Shown: piece after piece, positions 33,424 to 42,345 of the stretch | Layout of the letters: every line of letters begins with the position of its first letter | How positions within the stretch are numbered: the stretch's first letter is position 1 | Virus record (IMG/VR): IMGVR_UViG_3300017917_002969 | Coordinates: 33,581 to 97,580 of that record | Direction: 5' to 3' (one strand) | Length of the DNA stretch: 64,000 bases | Origin: a virus | Notes under the pieces: model-generated | What the model was told of the DNA's origin: nothing | The model's input: the letters and a program-made list of their open reading frames with translations, nothing else | Database searches by the model: none | Position numbers and translations under genes: made by a program

Positions 33424-33717
33424 ATGTCAAATAAGAAAATATCACAACTTAATGTCAATTCAAACCCAACACCTTCGGATGCGTTTGCCATTGTAAATAG
33501 TGGAGAAACAAAACAAATTTCATTAAGTGCTGTAACCGAATATGTTAATTTTCAAAGTTTGGCAAATTTGGGGTTTATTATTAGACCAAGACCAATTAAT
33601 CAAGATGTTACTCTACCAGAAAATTCTGAAGTGTTATATTTTGACCTTCTTGAAATGGGAAATGGAAGTACATTAAGTATTCCAAATACAACTATAATAA
33701 AAATAAAAACAGAATAA
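33424..33717 (+). CDS. Small fibre-associated protein, 97 aa
   Basis: A short protein starting SNKKISQLNVNSNPTPSDAF, then AIVNSGETKQISLSAVTEYV. This opening (KISQL, then a D-x-F/L-x-I-V motif and a T-K-x-I-S segment) is a recurrent N-terminal module of phage fibre proteins. Here it is a stand-alone protein, perhaps an adaptor between baseplate and the repeat fibre encoded 13 nt downstream. The rest is a short beta-rich domain. Confidence 0.6.
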   Translation: MSNKKISQLNVNSNPTPSDAFAIVNSGETKQISLSAVTEYVNFQSLANLGFIIRPRPINQDVTLPENSEVLYFDLLEMGNGSTLSIPNTTIIKIKTE

Positions 33718-33730
33718 AAGTAAAATAAAA

Positions 33731-35275
33731 ATGAGTCAACTTTTAGTAAATAATATAAACCCATACAGTGGTTCACAATTAACTTTAAATGGTGTTATAA
33801 TAGGCAATGGCACATTGTCAGCAACAACTTATTTAAACGTACCAACAACAACTTTTAGTGGTGGAACTGTTTCTGGTCTAACAGCAACAACAGTTAGTGC
33901 AACAACTTATTTGAACCTACCAGTTAGTAATAGTAATTTTCTACCATTATCTGGAGGTACAGTAACTGGTTCAACTATATTTAATAGTGGGTTAAATTCA
34001 AATAGCATATCAGCTACCACTATATCAGCCACTACATTTTATGGTGATGGTAGCAACCTTACTGGTATTAGTTCTGGAGCTGCATTTACTGGAGGTACAG
34101 TAAGTGGTGCAAGTATATTTACAAATGGATTAACAGCTAGTACTATATCAGCTACTACTTATCAAAATTTACCAACTAGTACTATAGCAACAAGCGGAAG
34201 TACAATTTACACCACATCACCATCCACTAGTAATTTTTCAACAGGCAACAGTATATTTTTTGGTAATAATGCTGGCAATCAAGCAACAAGTGCATCGTTT
34301 TCAAACTTTTTTGGAAGATGGGCTGGGTCTGGCGCAACTAGTGCAAGTGTTTCTAACTTTATTGGTGCTTCTGCTGGTCAAGGGGCAACTAGCGCAAGTA
34401 ATTCAAACTTTTTTGGTTCTGCTGCTGGTTCTCAAGCAATTTTAGCAAGTTATTCTAACTTTTTTGGTGCTGGTGCTGGTCAAGGGGCAACAAGTGCAAG
34501 TAATTCAAACTTTTTTGGTAATCAAGCTGGTTATCAAGCAACTGGTGTAAGTGCTTCTAACTTTATAGGTGCTAGTGCTGGTGCTCAAGCAACTGATGCA
34601 TATGATTCAACGTTTATTGGTACATATGCTGGTTATCAAGCAACTAACGCAAATAGGTCTAATTTTATTGGTTATTATGCTGGTTTTCAAGCAACTAACG
34701 CAAGTGGTTCAAACTTTTTAGGTCTTGATGCTGGTCGGGGAGCAACTAACGCAAATGGTTCTAACTTTATTGGTGGTTCTGCTGGTAATGGGGCAACTGG
34801 CGCTAGTAATTCAATATTTATCGGACCTTTTGCTGGTTATTTTGCTGAAACAGCTAACAGAAGTATATTTATAGGTGTTAATGCTGGTAATAATGATGAT
34901 GTTAATAATAGCGGAGGAAAATGGTCGATACTTATTGGGGCCTCAACTAGCACTGGCGGTTTTTCTAATAGCATTGCATTGGGTGCTAGTGCTACAAATA
35001 CATCTGAAAATCAATTTTTAATTGCTCCATCAATAACTGGAACCGTGACAAATGGTTCTATTGGTGCTGGTGTGTCAGCAATTAATAATTCAGCAGTGTT
35101 ACAAGCGGATTCAACAACCAAGGGTTTCTTGCCTCCAAGAATGACAGGTGCAGAAGCTGAAGCTATTGTAAGTCCAGCAGAAGGTTTAATAGTATATGCT
35201 ACAGTTAGTGGTAGTACTATTACAACTAAAGGATGGTGGGGTTATGATGGTTCAACGTGGGTAAAATTAAATTAA
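33731..35275 (+). CDS. Repeat fibre protein with about 14 copies of a 17-residue repeat
   Basis: A 514-aa protein. Residues 1-170 share fibre modules (LPLSGGTVTGSTIFNSGL, TTFYGDGSNLTGIS, GLTASTISATTYQNLP) with two other fibres. From about residue 174 there are roughly 14 copies of a 17-aa unit of form SNFIGxxAGxxATxAxx, as in YadA-type head repeats of trimeric adhesins that make a left-handed beta-roll. The C-terminal part (SIALGASATN, then GWWGYDGSTWVKLN) is a fibre end domain. Probably a trimeric receptor-binding fibre. Confidence 0.8.
   Translation: MSQLLVNNINPYSGSQLTLNGVIIGNGTLSATTYLNVPTTTFSGGTVSGLTATTVSATTYLNLPVSNSNFLPLSGGTVTGSTIFNSGLNSNSISATTISATTFYGDGSNLTGISSGAAFTGGTVSGASIFTNGLTASTISATTYQNLPTSTIATSGSTIYTTSPSTSNFSTGNSIFFGNNAGNQATSASFSNFFGRWAGSGATSASVSNFIGASAGQGATSASNSNFFGSAAGSQAILASYSNFFGAGAGQGATSASNSNFFGNQAGYQATGVSASNFIGASAGAQATDAYDSTFIGTYAGYQATNANRSNFIGYYAGFQATNASGSNFLGLDAGRGATNANGSNFIGGSAGNGATGASNSIFIGPFAGYFAETANRSIFIGVNAGNNDDVNNSGGKWSILIGASTSTGGFSNSIALGASATNTSENQFLIAPSITGTVTNGSIGAGVSAINNSAVLQADSTTKGFLPPRMTGAEAEAIVSPAEGLIVYATVSGSTITTKGWWGYDGSTWVKLN
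34252..34895 (+). repeat. Tandem 51-bp coding repeats, short array
   Basis: About 13-14 imperfect 51-bp units that encode the 17-residue repeat. Units begin around a TTTATTGGT or TTTTTTGGT core. The degree of identity between units is high enough for slippage or recombination with the longer array 0.8 kb downstream. Confidence 0.8.
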
Positions 35276-35308
35276 AATTAAATAAATGGTAAGTTTAAAT
35301 AAAAACAA

Positions 35309-38074
35309 ATGGCAAATGGTTTAACATTAAGAACATTAATAAGCCCATATGGTGATACAACAAAGGGTAGTGTGTTGAGTCATCAAGAGGTTGATGGAGA
35401 TTTTATATATCTTAAGGGTCAAGTAATATACACATCGACTACAGATACAAATGGAACCATACTTACCAAATACAATGGTGATAATATTAACATATTTGAT
35501 ACACATATTACTGGTGGTACTTTTGATAGCGTAACTGGTATAATTACGTTTAGAAATAATACAGGAAATCCAGCCAATGATTTTGAAGTGACTGGTTTAA
35601 CAGGTTCAACATCACCAATAACCCTTGAATTAAATAACTCTTTATTTTCAACAGCAATTGATGGTGGTTTACAAGCCACAAATGCAACAAATTCAAACTT
35701 TTTTGGTCTTAGTGCTGGTACTCTATCTACCAATGCAAGCGGTTCAACATTTATTGGTTATAAAGCTGGTTATAGCGCACCAGATGCTCCTGATTCAAAT
35801 TTTTTAGGATATGAGGCTGGTTATCAAGCAACAACTGCAAATAATTCAAACTTTTTTGGTAAAAAAGCTGGTTATCAAGCAACTGGTGCAAGTGCTTCTA
35901 ACTTTATCGGACTTAGTGCTGGTTGTGGAGCAACTGACTCAGGTGGGTCAAACTTTATTGGTGTTGGTGCTGGTTTAAATGCTACAAATGCGGCTGGGTC
36001 AAACTTTATTGGTTCTAATGCTGGTTCTCAAGCAACAAATGCATATACTTCAAACTTTATAGGACTTGGTGCTGGTTTTCAAGCAATAAATGCAAATGAC
36101 TCTAATTTTATTGGAAATTCTGCTGGTTATGGAGCAACTGGTGCAAGTATTTCTACATTTATTGGTGCAGAAGCTGGTTTTCAAGCAATAAATGCCAGTG
36201 GTTCAACATTTATTGGTGTTGGTGCTGGTTCTGGAGCAACCAACGCAAGTGATTCTATGTTCTTTGGTACTTCAGCTGGTCAAGGGGCAACCGATGCCAG
36301 TGGTTCAATATTTATTGGTTATGAAAGTGGTTATGAGGCAACTGATGCTTATGTAGGAACATTTATTGGACCACAAGCTGGGTACCAAGCAACAAATGCC
36401 TTTGGTTCAGTATTTATAGGTGGTGTGGCTGGGGGTTTGGCAGCAAACGCCTTTGTTTCAACATTTATTGGTGCATATGCTGGTCAAGGGGCAACTGATG
36501 CAAATAGGTCAACATTTATTGGTTATGAAACTGGTTATGAGGCAACCAATGCAAGCGGTTCAACATTTATTGGTTATCAAACAGGTACTGGAGCTACTAA
36601 CGCTTCATTTTCATTATTTATGGGTTTTAATTCTGGTATTAATGCAATAAATGCAAAAAATTCTGTTTTTCTAGGTACTGGAAGTGGTTCTGGGGCGACT
36701 AATGCTAATAATTCAAACTTTATAGGTATTAATGCTGGTAATTCAGCGTCAGCTGCAACTTATTCAAACTTTATTGGTTCACAAGCTGGTTTAGGGGCTA
36801 TTAGCGGTAGTAGTTCAAACTTTTTTGGTTATAGAGCTGGTGAAGGGGCAACTAATGCTAATAATTCAAACTTTTTAGGTGAAGAGGCTGGTTTTGGAGC
36901 ACTAAGTGCATATAATTCAACATTTATGGGTTATGAAGCTGGTTATAGAGCAATTAATGCTGATTCATCTGTTTTTATAGGATATCAAGCTGGTTTTAAT
37001 GGGTCAGCCCACACCGATTCAAACTTTATTGGTTACCAAGCTGGTTATAGATTAAATTCAACTGGAAGTTCTGCCAACTCAAACTTTTTTGGTTATAGAG
37101 CTGGATACATAACAGGTGCTAATGGAAACATTAATAACTCAAACTTTTTAGGTGAAGAGGCTGGTAGCGGTGCGATTGGTGCAACCAATTCAAACTTTTT
37201 TGGTAATCAGGCTGGTTATTTGGCAACAAGTTCATCTAATTCAAACTTTTTTGGTGATTCTGCTGGTTATGGGGCAACAGGTGCAGATAATTCAAACTTT
37301 TTTGGTAATTCTGCTGGTCTAAATGCTGATAATGCTAATGATTCAAACTTTATTGGTTATAGAGCTGGTTATGGAGCGAATGGTGCAGATAAATCAAACT
37401 TTTTTGGTTATAGAGCTGGTAATCAGGCAACAAATTCAAGCTATTCAAACTTTATTGGAGAAGATGCTGGTTTTGGAGCAACAAATTCAAGCTATTCAAA
37501 CTTTATTGGTCAACAGGCTGGTAATTCAGCGTCAGATTCAACTCATTCAAACTTTATTGGTTATGAAGCTGGTCAAAAGGCAACTGGTTCAACTGGTTCA
37601 AACTTTATTGGTTATCAAGCTGGTTCTAGTGCTGATATAAAAGGATATGGTGACTACAATATAGCGATTGGTTACAAGGCTGGTTATGTTTTTACTGGTC
37701 AAACAAGTATTGGTGATAATAACATCATAATAGGTAACAGTATAACACTTTCTGGTGGTTCACAAAATGGGTTAAACATAGGTGGTGTTATTTTTGGTAC
37801 AGGAATGAATTCACAAACTACAAGTCCTCAAACATCAAATAGTGGTGTGACATCAAATTCGGCTGCAATTGGTATTAGAGTTATATCACCTACCGCAACA
37901 CTTGATGTTAGTGGTACAACTGGTTATAATCAGTTTAGAATGAGAACATCATATACACCTAGTACTAGTGGTGATACAAACGGTAATATTGGTGACATTG
38001 CTTGGGATAATAATTATGTTTATGTTAAAACAAACCTTGGTTGGGGTAGGGCAGCATTAAGTTACGCATTTTAA
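35309..38074 (+). CDS. Giant repeat fibre protein with about 39 copies of a 17-residue repeat
   Basis: A 921-aa protein. The first 125 residues contain a fibre-like start. Residues about 127-790 are about 39 copies of (S/T)NFIGxxAGxxATxAxx, the same unit as in the preceding gene, with occasional insertions of 3-6 residues around copies 26-29. The tail ends in GNIGDIAWDNNYVYVKTNLG, closely related to the tail of the 606-aa S74 fibre. The length suggests a long thin fibre with a beta-roll stalk. It has no ATATTTAT motif and follows the preceding gene by 33 nt. Confidence 0.82.
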   Translation: MANGLTLRTLISPYGDTTKGSVLSHQEVDGDFIYLKGQVIYTSTTDTNGTILTKYNGDNINIFDTHITGGTFDSVTGIITFRNNTGNPANDFEVTGLTGSTSPITLELNNSLFSTAIDGGLQATNATNSNFFGLSAGTLSTNASGSTFIGYKAGYSAPDAPDSNFLGYEAGYQATTANNSNFFGKKAGYQATGASASNFIGLSAGCGATDSGGSNFIGVGAGLNATNAAGSNFIGSNAGSQATNAYTSNFIGLGAGFQAINANDSNFIGNSAGYGATGASISTFIGAEAGFQAINASGSTFIGVGAGSGATNASDSMFFGTSAGQGATDASGSIFIGYESGYEATDAYVGTFIGPQAGYQATNAFGSVFIGGVAGGLAANAFVSTFIGAYAGQGATDANRSTFIGYETGYEATNASGSTFIGYQTGTGATNASFSLFMGFNSGINAINAKNSVFLGTGSGSGATNANNSNFIGINAGNSASAATYSNFIGSQAGLGAISGSSSNFFGYRAGEGATNANNSNFLGEEAGFGALSAYNSTFMGYEAGYRAINADSSVFIGYQAGFNGSAHTDSNFIGYQAGYRLNSTGSSANSNFFGYRAGYITGANGNINNSNFLGEEAGSGAIGATNSNFFGNQAGYLATSSSNSNFFGDSAGYGATGADNSNFFGNSAGLNADNANDSNFIGYRAGYGANGADKSNFFGYRAGNQATNSSYSNFIGEDAGFGATNSSYSNFIGQQAGNSASDSTHSNFIGYEAGQKATGSTGSNFIGYQAGSSADIKGYGDYNIAIGYKAGYVFTGQTSIGDNNIIIGNSITLSGGSQNGLNIGGVIFGTGMNSQTTSPQTSNSGVTSNSAAIGIRVISPTATLDVSGTTGYNQFRMRTSYTPSTSGDTNGNIGDIAWDNNYVYVKTNLGWGRAALSYAF
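35690..37690 (+). repeat. Tandem 51-bp coding repeats, long array
   Basis: About 39 imperfect 51-bp units, 2 kb in length, related to those at 34252. The units stay in frame over the full length, showing selection on the protein. Copy number is likely to differ between isolates. Confidence 0.82.
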
Positions 38075-38083
38075 CTAATAAGA

Positions 38084-38091
38084 ATATTTAT
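38084..38091 (+). promoter_or_regulatory. ATATTTAT motif, 123-aa gene
   Basis: Sense ATATTTAT within AAGAATATTTATATT, 13 nt before the ATG at 38105. Confidence 0.48.
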
Positions 38092-38104
38092 ATTAATAGT
38101 TTGT

Positions 38105-38476
38105 ATGGAATTTTTCATTAATAAAAACGCAACACTCCCTGTTCTAAAACTTGAATTAATTCAGGATGGACGTAATGATTTTAACAATTTTTACGATTTA
38201 ATTCAGAATGCTAGTATTTATTTCACAATGACAGATGTAATAACTGGTGTTAAACGTATTGCTAAGAAATCAACTGGTCTACAACAAGTAATCCCAGAAA
38301 GTTGTGTTGGTGAAGAATTTTACTTGATATATCAGTTTACAGAAAGAGATACAGCAATTGCTGGTAGATATGTAGCTCAGTTTACAATAGAATTTTTAGA
38401 TGGTAGTGGAACCCTTGTGGTCCCTATAAGAGAAGAACTGTTCGTGAATATACTAGATGGTTCAATTAAAAAATGA
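38105..38476 (+). CDS. Small virion protein, baseplate-like
   Basis: A 123-aa beta-rich protein: NATLPVLKLELIQDGRNDF, ASIYFTMTDVITGVKRIAKK and RYVAQFTIEFLDGSGTLVVP. The pattern of a strand, an inserted 'no higher than expected value' loop, and a final strand resembles the N-terminal domain of baseplate upper proteins (BppU/DUF2479-like), but the similarity is weak and by eye. It follows the fibre genes and is likely a virion component, perhaps a fibre attachment protein. Confidence 0.5.
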   Translation: MEFFINKNATLPVLKLELIQDGRNDFNNFYDLIQNASIYFTMTDVITGVKRIAKKSTGLQQVIPESCVGEEFYLIYQFTERDTAIAGRYVAQFTIEFLDGSGTLVVPIREELFVNILDGSIKK

Positions 38477-38482
38477 GATAAA

Positions 38483-38514
38483 TTTGCATTTATCAATTTA
38501 AAATAGTAACTTTG
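38483..38514 (+). promoter_or_regulatory. Host-type promoter P1 of the DNA polymerase
   Basis: TTTG (38483-38486), 20 nt, TAACTTTG (38507-38514), a full match to the Bacteroidota TTTG / TAnnTTTG pattern. Its -7 box overlaps a near-perfect palindrome. It would give a leader of about 80 nt for the polymerase gene. Confidence 0.6.
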
Positions 38515-38530
38515 TAACGGTTACAAAGTT
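38508..38530. promoter_or_regulatory. Palindromic operator candidate
   Basis: Two 11-bp arms, AACTTTGTAAC (38508-38518) and GTTACAAAGTT (38520-38530), are separated by a single G. The left arm overlaps the -7 element of promoter P1, and the predicted start site lies within the right arm. This is a typical position for a repressor. An mRNA hairpin is unlikely because the spacer is only one base. Confidence 0.55.
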
Positions 38531-38553
38531 AAAAAATATTTTCATACAAACTA

Positions 38554-38585
38554 CTTGTCTAATCAAAGGTTAATTCGTACCTTTG
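38554..38585 (+). promoter_or_regulatory. Host-type promoter P2 of the DNA polymerase
   Basis: CTTG (38554-38557), 20 nt, TACCTTTG (38578-38585). The start site would be near 38592, only about 8 nt ahead of the ATG. The -33 variant CTTG is the same as in the nucleotide-operon promoter at 22082. Confidence 0.55.
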
Positions 38586-38599
38586 TATAAATTATATTA

Positions 38600-41500
38600 A
38601 TGAGTGAAGTAAAACAAGGTGTTACAAACGAACAAATTGAACAGTTTTTACAAGGTTCTGACCCACAAAAATACATTGTAGCGGTAGAAGCTGAATTTAA
38701 CACACCAACAGTTACATTGGTTATTAGTGAACCAAATCAAGAAAAAAGACTGGAACAACACAAATATCAACCATTCTTGTGGTTCAAACAAGACGTTGTT
38801 GATAAGTTGTATGGTGGAAAACGGATGAAAATCATGGAGGCTTGCCAAAAGCACGAAGTAAAAATAACCAAATTACGTACTTGGAATGAGGAAGGATATT
38901 CACCTATACGTATGGAAAATGGTTATAAATATTTAGCCAAGTGTAAGCGTTCATACAATGACCTTATAAATTTCTTTAAAGAAGGTGGTGTAGATGTTTT
39001 TAATAAAGAAACATCTAAACTATTTGTTATGTTCAGTCCTACTGAACAATTCTTGATTCAAACAGGTAAACGATTATTTAAAGGAATGGAAGACTATGAC
39101 GATGTTCATAGGTTCCAATTCGACTTGGAAACAGAAGGATTATTTGCGTCAACAAACGCAATCTTTCAAATAGGTTTAAGAGATAATAGAGGTATTGAAC
39201 ATGTATTTGAAACAACTGGTGAAACTCTACAAGAAAGAAGAAATAGTGAAAGAGAAAACATTGAGAAATTCTTTAAAGCAATTGATGTAATTAGACCAGA
39301 TATTATTACTGGTTACAACTCAGAGAACTTTGACTGGCCATATCTATTTGATAGAGCTGAAAGGCTTGGAATGGATATTAGAGATTTAGCAATTACCCTT
39401 AATCGTATATCAAAGATTAAAAGAAAACCAGCAACACTTAAATTAGGTGGTGAAACGGAAGCTTATAACCAAACACATATGTATGGTTATAATATCATAG
39501 ACATTTCACACGCTGTCCGTAGGGCTATGGCAATTAACTCTGAAATAAAAGCTTGGGGTTTGAAATACATAACACAATATTCAGGTATTGCAAAACAAAA
39601 TAGGGTTTACGTTCCAGGTGATAAGATTAATTCTACATGGGCCGATAAAGAAAACAAATACGCATTTAATGATACAAATGGTGATTGGTATAAGATAAGT
39701 GAAAAATACCCACTTAAAGAAGGATATACGACAGTAACTGGCGCATATATTGTTCAGCGTTATCTTTGTGATGACTTGTGGGAAACAGAACAAGTTGATT
39801 ACATATATAACCAAGCATCATTCCTTATCGCAAAGATGTTACCAACGACATTTATGCGTTCATCAACAATGGGTACCGCTGGTCAATGGAAACTTATAAT
39901 GTCTGCATGGTCTTATCAAAATAATTTGGCTATTCCAGAAACACAACCAAAGCGTGATTTCACTGGTGGTCTTTCAAGACTATTGGAAGTGGGTTACGCT
40001 AAGAATGTTGTGAAGCTTGACTTTGCGGCTCTATATCCTAAGACACAATTGACTTGGTTGATATTCCCTGATTTGGATATTAGTGGGGTAATGAAAGGTA
40101 TTTTAACGTATGTTGTAGATACACGTGACCATTTTAAATTCTTGACTGGTACAGAGAAAAAGAAAGCTAAAAAACTACAAGCTAAATTAGACGAGAATAA
40201 AGCAAACATGACAGCAGATGAAATAGCTGCATTGAAAGCTGAAATATCTGAACATAAACGTTTATCTGGGCTTTATGACAAGAAACAGTTACCATTAAAG
40301 ATTCTGGCCAACTCATGGTTTGGTTCTTATGGTGCGCCTTATATTTTTAACTGGGGTGATACTGATTCTGCGGAAGAAACAACTTGCCGTGGTCGTCAAT
40401 CGCTTCGTCTTATGGTTCGTCACTTCACTGAAAAACACGGTTTTAAGCCGCTTGTGGGTGACACTGATGGTTTTAACTTTGCATTCCCAGATAATATAGA
40501 TAATATAAGGTATGTTGCTAAAGGAAATCATTGGAAGACGACTAACGATGCTGGAAAAGAACTTGTTGGCTTGGATGCGGTATTGGCTGAGTTTAACGAA
40601 AACTACATGGAAGGTCGTATGGGTTTGGATATTGATGATGTATGTAATTCAACTATCAACTTTGCACGTAAGAACTACGCTAATGATATTGATGGAAAGA
40701 TTAAACTTGTTGGTAACTCTATCAAGTCTAAGAAGATGTCTGTTTATATCGAAGAATTTTTAGGTAAAGCTATTCGTATGTTATTGGATGGTGATGGTTA
40801 TTCGTTTATAAACCATTATTATGATTATGTGGATAAGATTTACAATTATCAAATACCATTGGTTAAGATTGCTACCAAAGCTAAGGTTAAATCTAACATA
40901 GCTGAATACAAGAAAAAATCAATGATAAAGAATAAGGCAGGTAATCCTATGCCTAAGCAAGCTCACATGGAATTGGCAATTAAAGCTGAGTTAAATGTAA
41001 CACTTGGTGACGTTCTTTATTATGTAAATACTGGTACATCGAAATCACAAGGTGATTTGCAAACCGTTGATAAGAATAAGATGACCAAGAAAGAAAGGGA
41101 AGCTTATTTCAAAGAACATGGCGAGTATCCTAAACCAAATAAGGTTACTGAATTAAATTGTAGATTATTAGATTCACAAGTTGTTGAAAGAGATTTGGAA
41201 GCAGTTAAGGAATTAGAGATGGTTAGGAAAGCAATATTGGTTGAAGACTTAGATGAAGAAAGTAAAGTTTCTTTACAAGCAAGAATTGATGAACTTAATG
41301 AAGGTTTGTTTATCGATGATTATAACGTTGCTCGTTATTTGGAAGCATTTAACAAGAAAGTTAAACCATTGTTGGTTTGTTTTAGACCAGAAATTCGTGA
41401 GAAGATTTTATTAACCATTGTTAAAGAAAAGAACAAACAAACAAAAAAAGTTACCGAAAAACTTAAAGAACGTGTTGTTTTTACAAGAGGTGAATGTGAA

Positions 41501-42313
41501 CTGGTATCTGGTATGCCATTTAAAGATGGTGACCAAGATTCATATGAAGACCTTATGGTTATGGAAGACAAGGAGATTAAATTCTGGGATAAGGTAAACA
41601 AGATACCTAACTATATGGAACCAGAGGAATGGGAAACAATTAGAGCTGATTATCATGTAAGAATGGCTATTGCTAAAGCAGAAGGAATAGAAAATGAAAA
41701 GAAGGCTCTAGATGACATATTTAAGCGTTTAGAACTAAAAGACCTTAAGCTTATTGATAAGGAATTTAAACTACCAATAGAAATATTCATTATCGCTGAC
41801 ATAAGTAATGACATGAGTGGTAATTTGATTTCTAGAAAATGGAATGAAGTTGTTGCTAATGTGGATGATATCTTTAAGTATCAAAAGGAAGCGATTGAAC
41901 GCAACAAATATTATAAGTTGATTGGTATAGAAAACGAAGACAATCGTTATGAACTTTGGTTAGAATACATTACTGAACAAAAAGTATTGAGTGGTGAGAC
42001 AGGTACGTTTGTTGAACAAGAGTTTGTTGAAGTTCTTGATAAACCTAAAGAAGAAATAATTATATTGCTAACTGAACAAGCAAAAGAGGTTGAACTACCA
42101 AAAGAAGAAGTTAAAAAGAAAAAGTTTTCCGAGACTTCTGATGACGATGATGAATTAGAAATCGAGGAAGATGAAGATGGTAATATTACAAGAAATGATG
42201 AGATTCTTAATCTTGACGATGAATTTGATGACACATATGGTGAACGTCCAGATGGATATGTATTTGAAGATAAGGAAGAAAATATTGTAGAAGAGGATGG
42301 ATGGCCATTCTAA
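38600..42313 (+). CDS. Family B DNA polymerase, T4 gp43-like
   Basis: A 1237-aa replicative polymerase. The 3'-5' exonuclease has FDLETEGL near residue 174 (Exo I) and NSENFDWPYLFD (Exo II). Polymerase motif A is KLDFAALYPKTQ near 472 (usual DxxSLYPS), motif B is KILANSWFGSYG near 567, and motif C is VGDTDGFNFAF near 620. A second GDTD at about 590 belongs to a linker, not to the active site. The protein is longer than T4 gp43 (about 900 aa) through a long C-terminal part ending in a very acidic tail. It carries host-type promoters, unlike its virion neighbours. Confidence 0.93.
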   Translation: MSEVKQGVTNEQIEQFLQGSDPQKYIVAVEAEFNTPTVTLVISEPNQEKRLEQHKYQPFLWFKQDVVDKLYGGKRMKIMEACQKHEVKITKLRTWNEEGYSPIRMENGYKYLAKCKRSYNDLINFFKEGGVDVFNKETSKLFVMFSPTEQFLIQTGKRLFKGMEDYDDVHRFQFDLETEGLFASTNAIFQIGLRDNRGIEHVFETTGETLQERRNSERENIEKFFKAIDVIRPDIITGYNSENFDWPYLFDRAERLGMDIRDLAITLNRISKIKRKPATLKLGGETEAYNQTHMYGYNIIDISHAVRRAMAINSEIKAWGLKYITQYSGIAKQNRVYVPGDKINSTWADKENKYAFNDTNGDWYKISEKYPLKEGYTTVTGAYIVQRYLCDDLWETEQVDYIYNQASFLIAKMLPTTFMRSSTMGTAGQWKLIMSAWSYQNNLAIPETQPKRDFTGGLSRLLEVGYAKNVVKLDFAALYPKTQLTWLIFPDLDISGVMKGILTYVVDTRDHFKFLTGTEKKKAKKLQAKLDENKANMTADEIAALKAEISEHKRLSGLYDKKQLPLKILANSWFGSYGAPYIFNWGDTDSAEETTCRGRQSLRLMVRHFTEKHGFKPLVGDTDGFNFAFPDNIDNIRYVAKGNHWKTTNDAGKELVGLDAVLAEFNENYMEGRMGLDIDDVCNSTINFARKNYANDIDGKIKLVGNSIKSKKMSVYIEEFLGKAIRMLLDGDGYSFINHYYDYVDKIYNYQIPLVKIATKAKVKSNIAEYKKKSMIKNKAGNPMPKQAHMELAIKAELNVTLGDVLYYVNTGTSKSQGDLQTVDKNKMTKKEREAYFKEHGEYPKPNKVTELNCRLLDSQVVERDLEAVKELEMVRKAILVEDLDEESKVSLQARIDELNEGLFIDDYNVARYLEAFNKKVKPLLVCFRPEIREKILLTIVKEKNKQTKKVTEKLKERVVFTRGECELVSGMPFKDGDQDSYEDLMVMEDKEIKFWDKVNKIPNYMEPEEWETIRADYHVRMAIAKAEGIENEKKALDDIFKRLELKDLKLIDKEFKLPIEIFIIADISNDMSGNLISRKWNEVVANVDDIFKYQKEAIERNKYYKLIGIENEDNRYELWLEYITEQKVLSGETGTFVEQEFVEVLDKPKEEIIILLTEQAKEVELPKEEVKKKKFSETSDDDDELEIEEDEDGNITRNDEILNLDDEFDDTYGERPDGYVFEDKEENIVEEDGWPF

Positions 42314-42317
42314 AAAC

Positions 42318-42344
42318 AAAAGGGACCAATCGGTCCCTTTTTTT
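42318..42344. terminator. Bidirectional terminator hairpin
   Basis: AAAAGGGACC, a 4-nt loop, GGTCCCTTTT and more T. It lies between the convergent polymerase and neck-protein genes and can end transcription from both sides. Confidence 0.8.
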
Positions 42345-42345
42345 A

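Noticed and set aside
34252-37690. Regular 51-bp repeats that could be taken for a CRISPR array
   Set aside because: The repeats have no variable spacers, stay in frame and encode a 17-residue protein repeat inside two long ORFs.
40360-40375. GDTDS in the polymerase as motif C
   Set aside because: It lies only 20 residues after motif B and lacks the hydrophobic strands; the copy at about residue 620 (VGDTDGFNFAF) fits motif C.
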